From assembly GCA_020434085.1 (NCBI GenBank), contig JAGRBM010000360.1:1-10877 (forward strand): a DNA stretch of 10,877 bases. The letters are read 5' to 3'. The notes beneath the pieces were generated by a model. It saw only the letters and a program-made list of their open reading frames with translations. It did not search any database and was not told the DNA's origin. Both the position numbers and the translations under genes were made by a program. Origin of the DNA: Chrysiogenia bacterium. GTDB taxonomy: Bacteria > JAGRBM01. This document shows positions 1-6,297 of this stretch, piece after piece. Positions within the stretch are counted from its first letter, which is position 1, and each line of letters opens with the position of its first letter.

Positions 1-344
1 AGCTTCATGTCCTGCTGCAGCGTCACCGCGTAGATCCCGTTCTTCGAAGGCAGCAGGTCGAGCGCGATCAGGTCGGAGAGTTTCACCCGGTGATCGCCGC
101 GCGCAAGCAGGCCGTCCATCTTGTCCGTGATGTAGACGAAGAGACCCTTGCGCGAGGGAGTCAGAAATGTGTGGGAAGCGGGAACCCCGGCAGCCTGGAA
201 CTGGAGATCGGCACCTTCCTGGCTGCCAATGGCAAACTTCTCCGCCGGGAATTCCTTGCGGAGAACCTGATCCCCGCGCGTCAGTACAACGGTCGGGACG
301 AGGGGCTCATTCCCCTTCTTCGGTGCTGCGTTCTCAGGTGCCAT
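1..344 (-). CDS. gltG: GltG-like FHA-domain protein, N-terminal part (cut by window edge)
   Basis: The frame opens at the ATG at 344-342 and stays open to the left edge, giving about 114 residues without a stop. Residues about 18-100 look like a forkhead-associated (FHA) fold: beta-rich start, an 'IGSQEGADLQF' turn, 'VPASHTFL', then 'GLFVYI' and 'VKLSDLIAL'. FHA domains normally bind phosphothreonine peptides in the cytoplasm. No signal peptide is present, consistent with a cytoplasmic N-terminus. In M. xanthus, GltG is an inner-membrane protein with a cytoplasmic FHA-type domain and a periplasmic TonB-like part, encoded just after gltD-gltE-gltF, which is the order seen here. The usual FHA arginine after the first glycine is serine here (GS instead of GR), so phosphopeptide binding may be weakened. 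No Shine-Dalgarno sequence precedes the ATG. The name rests on gene order plus the FHA-like pattern; the transmembrane and TonB parts lie outside the window. Confidence 0.6.
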   Translation of the reverse strand, partial: MAPENAAPKKGNEPLVPTVVLTRGDQVLRKEFPAEKFAIGSQEGADLQFQAAGVPASHTFLTPSRKGLFVYITDKMDGLLARGDHRVKLSDLIALDLLPSKNGIYAVTLQQDMK

Positions 345-353
345 GTAGTGATT

Positions 354-382
354 TTTATAGCCGACAAGCCCGGCTTAGAAAA
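354..382 (-). promoter_or_regulatory. Possible promoter in front of the gltG-like gene
   Basis: On the minus strand a TATAAA box (359-354) lies 17 bases after a weak TTTTCT (382-377). Bases 376-356 match, at 17 of 21 positions, the sequence in front of the 385-819 gene. The 11-base palindrome AAGCCCGGCTT (366-376) fills the spacer. The TATAAA ends only 9 bases before the ATG, so a transcript starting at the usual distance would have almost no leader, which fits the missing Shine-Dalgarno sequence. The -35 match is poor, so this is tentative. Confidence 0.3.
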
Positions 383-384
383 GC

Positions 385-819
385 CTAGCGGAGCGAAGTT
401 TTGCTGCTGCGTTTCTTGGGCTTGGGCTGCTGCGCCTCGCGAAGTCGGCGCTCTTCAAGCTTCTCGGTCGCCTCTTCAGAGATGGCCCCTTCGTCAGCGG
501 CCTGCTTGAGTTCCTTGTCGAACTGCCGGTTGAGCGAGCGGATGCCGGCAAAGACACGGTCGAGCTCGTCGGTGGCTTCGTCCTGGATGTTGGCGTTGGT
601 CGGGGGGGTCCATTCCTGAATGATAATCACGTTGGGCGTGTCACGCTCGCCCTCGATTTCCAGGGCATTGAACTTGAGCGTGCCGTCCTTGCCCTTCTTC
701 ACCTTGGGCTGCGCTTCGGCAGCAGGCTTTTTGGGCTTGGCCTGGGCAAAAGCATGCGACGGCGCAAACGCGACGGTCAGTGCTGACGCGATGAGGCCGA
801 TCTGCCACATGCGAACCAT
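385..819 (-). CDS. gltF: Small secreted protein in the GltF position
   Basis: This 144-residue protein has a clear Sec signal peptide: a hydrophobic stretch at residues 6-20 and a signal peptidase I site after 'SHAFA' (residue 25). A Lys/Pro/Ala-rich segment follows (26-45). A short conserved-looking block at about 48-76 includes 'FNALEIEGE' and 'NVIIIQEW'. An acidic, helical segment (78-127) and a basic tail (128-144) complete it. The product should be periplasmic. I do not recognise a domain. The symbol is proposed only because it lies between gltE-like and gltG-like genes, as gltF does in M. xanthus. The first ATG (819-817) is preferred because AAGGAG lies 7 bases before it; the ATG at codon 4 would be 16 bases away. 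The gene is 121 bases from its upstream neighbour and 40 bases before the gltG-like ATG, so it may be transcribed separately as well as by readthrough. Confidence 0.55.
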   Translation of the reverse strand: MVRMWQIGLIASALTVAFAPSHAFAQAKPKKPAAEAQPKVKKGKDGTLKFNALEIEGERDTPNVIIIQEWTPPTNANIQDEATDELDRVFAGIRSLNRQFDKELKQAADEGAISEEATEKLEERRLREAQQPKPKKRSSKTSLR

Positions 820-826
820 CAGGCAA

Positions 827-832
827 CTCCTT
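827..832 (-). promoter_or_regulatory. Ribosome binding site of the gltF-like gene
   Basis: AAGGAG on the minus strand, 7 bases before the ATG at 819-817. It decides in favour of the first ATG over the one at codon 4. Confidence 0.7.
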
Positions 833-879
833 GGCGTCCCATTACGGACGCGAATTGGGCGAAGAACTTTACAATCGTT

Positions 880-908
880 TATATAGCCGACCCGCCCGGG
901 CTCCGCAA
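880..908 (-). promoter_or_regulatory. Possible promoter of the gltF-like gene
   Basis: In the 121-base gap after the gltE-like gene, the minus strand has TTGCGG (908-903), 17 bases, then TATATA (885-880), running on as TATATAAA. The spacer contains the palindrome GCCCGGGC (894-901). Bases 902-882 are nearly repeated in front of the next gene. A start about 7 bases downstream of the -10 box would give a leader of roughly 50 bases. The -35 box matches the consensus at only the first three positions. No convincing terminator for the upstream gene is visible in this gap. Confidence 0.4.
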
Positions 909-940
909 GGGGTTTCTAACTGCCTGATTTTACAAGGGAG

Positions 941-2452
941 TTATTGGGTCAGTTTGCGCCCGGTTGCCTTCGCCATGGAGCGTAGCTTGGCATAAAACGC
1001 TTCGTCTCCATCGGCAATGGCCGCCTGGAGCTTGAGCCGCGACTTGCTCCTGGTCTGGAGATTGTAGATATCGACGATGACGTACCAAGCCTTGGGTGAC
1101 TGGGCGATCTCGCCGTGCACCAGGTAGTTTGCCTTGGCGGTAAAGGCCACGCGCACCTGGCACTGGGCCGAGCCGCATTTGCCGGACCAGCCCTTCTGTT
1201 TCTCGATCGTATCAATCTCGGCGGGCGCCGTCAGGTCGACACCAAGCCCCAGGATATCCCGGAAGATCTGGTCGACTTGCTGAAGCAGAGCGGGCTCCAC
1301 AGCGCCCTTGGCAACCTCAAAGGGATAGAGCGTGACCGGCACGCGCGTCTCTTCTACGACCGGTGCAGCCGCAACGGCCGCTGCCGGCGGGGCGCTTGCA
1401 GCGGCGGTCGCAGGGGTCGCGGCAGCGCCAGCTTCCGCCGGGCCTTCGGCAACGGCGCCTTCAGTAGCGGTGCCTTCAGCAGCGCCGGCCTCGGGGGCAG
1501 GTGTTTCCGCGGCCTGTGCTGCCTCTGCCGAAGCGCCCTCGCCTGCCGGCGCTTCCGCGGTGGCTTCGGCTTCTCCGCCAAGCACGGGCTCCAGATCATC
1601 GCCGCCGCCGCTGTCCTGCGCCGCGAGTTCTTCGGCCGAGACGAATCCGGGCGTCCTGGGGCGCTCAACTCCCAAATCCTGGGCCAGCACCGTCACCCAG
1701 GGATTTACCTCATCCTTGCGCTCACCGCCGGCACGCAGGTAGCGCACGAAGTAGACGAGCGCCTGTTGTTTGTCGCCCCGGTAGAGTTCCTGGAAGATTC
1801 CCATGTTGTAGAGGACCGCCTGCGACGTTGGGTAGCGCGAAAGGTGGTCCTGATAGATTGCTTCGGCCTTCTTGAAGTCGCCGGCACGCCGGTAAGCCCG
1901 GCCCAGGTTGGCCACGGCCCACTCGTTGTCGGGTTCAAGCTTGTAGGCGGCCTCGAAGGATTCGAGCGCCTTGTCATGCTCGCCTCGCTTGCGCTGAACG
2001 ACGCCCAGCAGAACGTGCGCCTCGGGCGATTTTTCCCGAACATTGACCATCGAAGTGGCCTGCTCGAGCGCGCGATCAAGATCCCCGGCATCCAGGTAGA
2101 ACGCGCAGCGCTTGCAGGTTGTCTGGAGGAGCTGATACTGGGGGTCTCGCGACTTGGCGGCCATGGAACCCGCTGCTTCTTCCGCCTGGCGTCGACGGGC
2201 GTCCTCTGCAGCCTTGCGGGCACTCGCCTGCGCCTCGGCCCGGCGCCGCGCCTCTTCGCGGGCACGGCGGCGCGCGAGAATTTCTTCACGCGAAACCTGC
2301 TTTCGCTGGCTGTCTTCACCGAGGGCTTCGCTCAGGAAATCCTGATCGACTTCGAGCCCCTTCTTTTCATCCTTGGGCGCACAACCAACCATCAGCGAAC
2401 CGACCAGGCACGCCATCATCAGCAGGTGCATCACGTTGCGCAGACGGGTCAT
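941..2452 (-). CDS. gltE: GltE/AglT-like TPR lipoprotein
   Basis: This 503-residue protein has a hydrophobic signal ending in 'SLMVGC', with lipidation expected at Cys24; Ala at +2 favours the outer membrane. A charged, Arg/Glu/Ala-rich helical stretch follows (about 45-98). TPR-like repeats cover about 106-245 (for example 'SPEAHVLLGVVQRKRGEHDK' and 'NEWAVANLGRAYRRAGDFKK'). A low-complexity Ala/Glu/Pro linker spans about 290-366. A compact C-terminal domain (about 368-503) carries Cys426 and Cys431 and the stretch 'ANYLVHGEIA'; it resembles CsgG/FlgO-like domains. A CxxC pair lies at 113-116. AglT/GltE of M. xanthus is a TPR lipoprotein of the gliding complex encoded right after the large TPR protein AgmU/GltD, as here. 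The ATG abuts the upstream TAA with no gap, and GGAGG lies 10 bases before it inside the upstream gene, so translation is probably coupled. An Nfs-type (NfsE) role is the main alternative. Confidence 0.72.
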   Translation of the reverse strand: MTRLRNVMHLLMMACLVGSLMVGCAPKDEKKGLEVDQDFLSEALGEDSQRKQVSREEILARRRAREEARRRAEAQASARKAAEDARRRQAEEAAGSMAAKSRDPQYQLLQTTCKRCAFYLDAGDLDRALEQATSMVNVREKSPEAHVLLGVVQRKRGEHDKALESFEAAYKLEPDNEWAVANLGRAYRRAGDFKKAEAIYQDHLSRYPTSQAVLYNMGIFQELYRGDKQQALVYFVRYLRAGGERKDEVNPWVTVLAQDLGVERPRTPGFVSAEELAAQDSGGGDDLEPVLGGEAEATAEAPAGEGASAEAAQAAETPAPEAGAAEGTATEGAVAEGPAEAGAAATPATAAASAPPAAAVAAAPVVEETRVPVTLYPFEVAKGAVEPALLQQVDQIFRDILGLGVDLTAPAEIDTIEKQKGWSGKCGSAQCQVRVAFTAKANYLVHGEIAQSPKAWYVIVDIYNLQTRSKSRLKLQAAIADGDEAFYAKLRSMAKATGRKLTQ

Positions 2453-5400
2453 TTACTTTTTCCCTCCCTGCGGCGCGGCAGTTGCCGGGGCTTTGGCCGG
2501 TTTGGCAGCAGGTTTGGCGGCGGGCTTAGCTGCCGGTTTTACAGCAGGCTTCGCAGCGGGCTTCGCAGCCGGCTTGGCACCGGCGGGAGCCTGGGCTCCC
2601 TGCGTGGGCGCGGCCCCTCCGGCCGGTGCTCCGGTCGCTCCGGCAGCAGCCGGGGCCGCGGTCGGCGCGGGTTTGGGCGTGGCCTTTGGAATCGGAGGTT
2701 TGCGCTTGGGATTGCCAACGTGGAAATCGCGCACCGCGCAGATGATCTGGTCGCCCAGCTCGTTCTTCGCGTAGCGGCCCGGCGAGATCGTCGCCAGCTT
2801 CTGGTAGCTCTTCTCGATCCAGTCGTTGAAGGTCTCGTTCTTGCGCGAGTACAGCACGTTCTGCTCAAAGGTCTGAATCGCCTTCTCTTCGAAGGGGAAG
2901 GCCTGTTCTTCGAGCGCAAATCCGTATTCTTCGAGCAGTAGCTCGTCGCCCTGCACTTCCTTGGGACGCTCGGAGTTGAGCAGCGCACTGCGGAAGTTCA
3001 AAAGCGCCTCACCGATCTTGTAGGTCGAACCGGTGGTGTATTCCTCGATCTGATACGCGGCAGCCTCACCATAGAGCTTGATCAGCTTGGAGAGCAGCGT
3101 CTGCTTCCTTTTTAGCGAGCTCTTGAGCGGAAGTTTCAGCTCGTAGGGCGCGTATTCGTCGAAGGCCAGGTTGGCCAGCAGGAACTTGGCACGCGCCGAG
3201 AAGTTCTTCGGAAGCTCGGGCTCGGTCTTTTCGTAGCGAGTCTGCATGGCAAACAGCTCGCCCCAGGTTTTCTCGGCCTCGGCGTACTGCTCACGCGAGT
3301 AAGCGGCAAAACCCTCGATGAACTTCGCCTCAACAAGACGTTTGGGCTTGGCACCGAACTTCCGGGTGTAGTTGCGGAAGGTCTGGAGCACGCGCTCCCA
3401 GTCCTCAAGCTCTTCGTACATCTTGCCGGACACATAGAAGAGGTCTTCGGCCTTCTCCATGTCCTTCTGCCGCTCGAAGAGCGCCGACGCCTTCAGGAAG
3501 GATTCGGCCGCCTCGGGCAGGCGTTTTTCTTCGCGGTAGTGGGTTCCGACAACAGCCATACCCTTGGGCGAGAGGTCGGAGTCGGGATAGGCATCGGCCA
3601 GGGCATTGAACGTCGCGATGGCCGAATCCCACTGGCCGCCATCCTTGTAGGCGATGGCGCCGTCGTAGAAAGCGGTCGGGGCGATGTCCACGTCCTCAAG
3701 CTCGGGATCGTTGGGAACAGTGAGGAAGAGCTTGGCCGCCTCGATGAATTTCTTGTCCTTGCGCGCCTGCTCGGCCTGCTTGTAGATGGCCGCCGCGATG
3801 AGCGTTCGCAGATCCTTGCGCTTGGCCTCGGTCGCACGCCCGGGCGGCAGCAGGGCCAGAGCCTTGCGGAATTCCTGCTCGGCCGCGACCTGATCGCCGC
3901 CTTCAAGATAGGTCGTCGCGATGTATTCCTGCGCCTGCGAAGAACGCGGGTCCTTCGGGAAGCGATCGATCACACCGCGGTAGACCTCGCGCGCGCGGGC
4001 GTATTGTTTGCTGGAGAAGAGCAGCTCGCCTTCGTTGAAGAGCATGTCGGCCACTTCGGGGTGCTTGGGATGCGCCTCGACAAAGCGCGCAAGGGCCGAG
4101 ATGAGCGGGCTGGTAAAGCCGCTCTTCTTGAGCCCCTCGGTGCGGTCGAACTCTGCGGGTTCGCTCTCTTCAGAAGCAACTGCCGGGGCTGCGCCCTCGG
4201 CAGGTTTGGCCTGGGCCTTTGCCGCCTGGGCGGTTTCGAACTCCGCCTTGAACTTCTCGAGATCTTCATCGAGCGCATTCTGCCAGGCGACGATCGCCTT
4301 GTACGCGGCGCTTTCCTTGCGTTCGGCAGTATGCTCGCTCTGCCAGGCAACCTGCTCGTATTCGAGCGCGGCATTGGCCCAGTCTTCGAGCGAGTAATAG
4401 GATTCGGCCAGGAAGAAGCGCGCTTCGGGCGCCTCCTTGTCCTGGGGATAGTCCTTGAGGAACAGGCGATAGTTGTTCGCCGCGAGCTGGTAGTGCTCGG
4501 CCGGATCTTTCGTGCCCTTGGCCTGGGCCTTGGCCAGGTGATACTGGGCGAGCTGGAAGACGGCCTTCGAGCGAATCTTCTCCGCGTCGGCCCGGTCTTT
4601 CTCTCCGGTGTTGGCATTCCACCATGCGCCGTCACGGGCCAGGCGGGTAACGATGTCCTCACGCGCGCCGTTGACCTTGTCCCAGCGCTTGTCCTTTTCG
4701 TAGACGGTGACGATCAGTTCCATCACGCGGGGCACGGCCGAGTAAGTGGGGTACTTCTCGATCATGTCCTGATAGATCTCGATCGCTTCCTGATAGCGCT
4801 CTTCCTTTTCGTAGAAGGCGCCCATGGAAATGTAGGTGTACTGTTCGTAGTCGGACTTCGGCGCCTTCTTCCAGAACGCGGCCAGGTTGTCCGGACCGCT
4901 TCGCCCATCGCCCATTTCCGACCAGGCGATGGCCTGGAAGCGAATCGCCTCTCGGGCAAGACCGGTCGACTGCTCATAGATATCGGCAAAACGCTGGTAG
5001 CGACCGGCCGCTTTCTCGTTGTCGATGACCGTTCGGACCAACTGATCCATCCACGCGATCGTGTCTTCGTAGCGTGCCATGCGGAAACTCGACCAGCCGA
5101 GCTGGAAGAGCGCCTGATACTGATAGTACGGATCGTCGTTCTTGATCGCGATGGCGTTCTTGAACGCGTCTTGCGCTTTTTCCAGCCAGTCCATGGCCGA
5201 GAAAATGTCGAGACCCGCGGTGCGGTTCACATACGACATACCCAGCCGGAACCAGGCAGCCTGGGAACGCGGATCGCCCTTGTTCTTGTTGAGGAAGCTG
5301 ACGAGCACTTCCTCCGAACGATCTTCGAGTCCCATTTCCTGATAGGCAAATGAGAGCTGGTAGAGGACCTTGTCGTTGTCGCGGCGATCGGGGTAATCCT

Positions 5401-6289
5401 CAAGCAGTTCTTCGTAGAGCTTGATCGCGTCGCTGAAGTCCTTGAGCGGGAGTTCCATGTCCGGGTTGCAGCCGGCCTTGCCCGCCTCGCAACGTGCTTC
5501 GTTGCGATCGAAGTTCGTCATGTCCTGCAGGAAGCGCTCGTTCGCGTAGCGCACATACAGATCCGCAAGGGTATGAATTGTCGTGGGAATGGTCGCGCTC
5601 TTGCTGACCGCGGAGTCCTTGTTGCGGTAGCGCCCGAGGAAGGCCAGGCGCGCATCGATGCGTTTCTTGAGCGCATCGAGATTCTCGCCCTCGCCCTCCC
5701 CCCCGAGCTCGGAGAGCGCCACCTCGGTCTGCTCACGCTCGCGAGCGGCCTTCTGGCTGCGCTCGCTCTGCTCGTCGGCCTGACGGGCCTTTGCCTGTTC
5801 GGCGCGCAGTTGAGCTTCCGCTTCCTCGTTGCGGCGTTTTTCGATCTCGGCCTGCAGCCTTGCAACCTCGGCCAGCTCTTCCTGCCGCTTGGCCTCGGCG
5901 CGGGCCCGACGCTCGGCTGCGATGACGGCCACCGGGTCCATCGAGCCGCCTTCGACGAGGGATTCAAGGTCTTCCATGCCTTCGGCGCCTTCGAGGACTT
6001 CAGCCTCGCCAAAGGACTGAAGCGCGGCTTCGGTCTCTTCATCGCTACGATCAAGGCCGATGCCGCGCTCGCCGGGTTCTTCACTCTCGCGATTCTGGGG
6101 ACCGCCGCCCCGCTGGGCCTCGACGCGGCGCTTGTGACGTTGCACAAGACGCGGGCCCGAGGACTCGGCGCACGAAGAGAGGCTCATCACCAGTGCGAGC
6201 AACGCGCAGACCAGCACGCGGGGCGCGCCCGGGCGGGGCGTTCCCTGCGAGGCGGCTCTCTCTTTTGTACTGACGCAGAGTCGTCCCAT
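2453..6289 (-). CDS. gltD: GltD/AgmU-like large TPR lipoprotein
   Basis: This is a 1278-residue protein. A long basic n-region (1-24) and a hydrophobic core lead to a good lipobox 'LSSC' with Cys40; Ala at +2 suggests outer-membrane sorting. A charged coiled coil occupies about 122-195. From about 230 to 1185 the protein is almost entirely TPR-like helical hairpins of the envelope-scaffold type (for example 'YPQDKEAPEARFFLAESYYS', 'FPKDPRSSQAQEYIATTYLE', 'YPDSDLSPKGMAVVGTHYRE'). An Ala/Glu-rich insert near residue 700 interrupts them. Cys267 and Cys274 could form a disulfide. The last 80 or so residues are Lys/Pro/Ala low complexity with seven KPAx units. AgmU/GltD of M. xanthus is, from memory, of similar size, TPR-rich, envelope-located and encoded directly before AglT/GltE, which supports the name. 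The start is the ATG 8 bases after the preceding stop; AGGAG overlaps that gap with only 3 bases of spacing, and no better start is near. NfsD is the alternative relative. Confidence 0.7.
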   Translation of the reverse strand: MGRLCVSTKERAASQGTPRPGAPRVLVCALLALVMSLSSCAESSGPRLVQRHKRRVEAQRGGGPQNRESEEPGERGIGLDRSDEETEAALQSFGEAEVLEGAEGMEDLESLVEGGSMDPVAVIAAERRARAEAKRQEELAEVARLQAEIEKRRNEEAEAQLRAEQAKARQADEQSERSQKAAREREQTEVALSELGGEGEGENLDALKKRIDARLAFLGRYRNKDSAVSKSATIPTTIHTLADLYVRYANERFLQDMTNFDRNEARCEAGKAGCNPDMELPLKDFSDAIKLYEELLEDYPDRRDNDKVLYQLSFAYQEMGLEDRSEEVLVSFLNKNKGDPRSQAAWFRLGMSYVNRTAGLDIFSAMDWLEKAQDAFKNAIAIKNDDPYYQYQALFQLGWSSFRMARYEDTIAWMDQLVRTVIDNEKAAGRYQRFADIYEQSTGLAREAIRFQAIAWSEMGDGRSGPDNLAAFWKKAPKSDYEQYTYISMGAFYEKEERYQEAIEIYQDMIEKYPTYSAVPRVMELIVTVYEKDKRWDKVNGAREDIVTRLARDGAWWNANTGEKDRADAEKIRSKAVFQLAQYHLAKAQAKGTKDPAEHYQLAANNYRLFLKDYPQDKEAPEARFFLAESYYSLEDWANAALEYEQVAWQSEHTAERKESAAYKAIVAWQNALDEDLEKFKAEFETAQAAKAQAKPAEGAAPAVASEESEPAEFDRTEGLKKSGFTSPLISALARFVEAHPKHPEVADMLFNEGELLFSSKQYARAREVYRGVIDRFPKDPRSSQAQEYIATTYLEGGDQVAAEQEFRKALALLPPGRATEAKRKDLRTLIAAAIYKQAEQARKDKKFIEAAKLFLTVPNDPELEDVDIAPTAFYDGAIAYKDGGQWDSAIATFNALADAYPDSDLSPKGMAVVGTHYREEKRLPEAAESFLKASALFERQKDMEKAEDLFYVSGKMYEELEDWERVLQTFRNYTRKFGAKPKRLVEAKFIEGFAAYSREQYAEAEKTWGELFAMQTRYEKTEPELPKNFSARAKFLLANLAFDEYAPYELKLPLKSSLKRKQTLLSKLIKLYGEAAAYQIEEYTTGSTYKIGEALLNFRSALLNSERPKEVQGDELLLEEYGFALEEQAFPFEEKAIQTFEQNVLYSRKNETFNDWIEKSYQKLATISPGRYAKNELGDQIICAVRDFHVGNPKRKPPIPKATPKPAPTAAPAAAGATGAPAGGAAPTQGAQAPAGAKPAAKPAAKPAVKPAAKPAAKPAAKPAKAPATAAPQGGKK
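2504..2575 (-). repeat. 12-base tandem repeat encoding KPAA units
   Basis: Six consecutive 12-base units (2504, 2516, 2528, 2540, 2552, 2564) of the type GGCAGCAGGTTT on the plus strand encode KPAA/KPAV tetrapeptides at the C-terminus of the GltD-like lipoprotein; a seventh, partial unit lies at about 2495-2503. Units differ mostly at silent positions, so the repeat is old or held by selection on the peptide. It likely forms an extended basic linker that could contact peptidoglycan (inference). Confidence 0.85.
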
Positions 6290-6297
6290 GCGCTCCT

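Noticed and set aside
345-384. Terminator between the gltF-like and gltG-like genes
   Set aside because: Small overlapping inverted repeats (GGCTT/AAGCC) exist, but stems are only five pairs with no T-run after them. The promoter-like reading explains the region better.
2504-2575. CRISPR-like repeat
   Set aside because: Repeats are contiguous 12-base units without spacers, in frame, and encode KPAA tetrapeptides.
1115-2941. 608-codon open frame on the plus strand
   Set aside because: It spans the junction of two genuine minus-strand genes; Gly/Arg/Ser-rich stretches come from the low-complexity linkers on the other strand.
3539-5353. 604-codon open frame on the plus strand
   Set aside because: It is antisense to the TPR region of the GltD-like gene, with composition typical of a mirror frame and no domain pattern.
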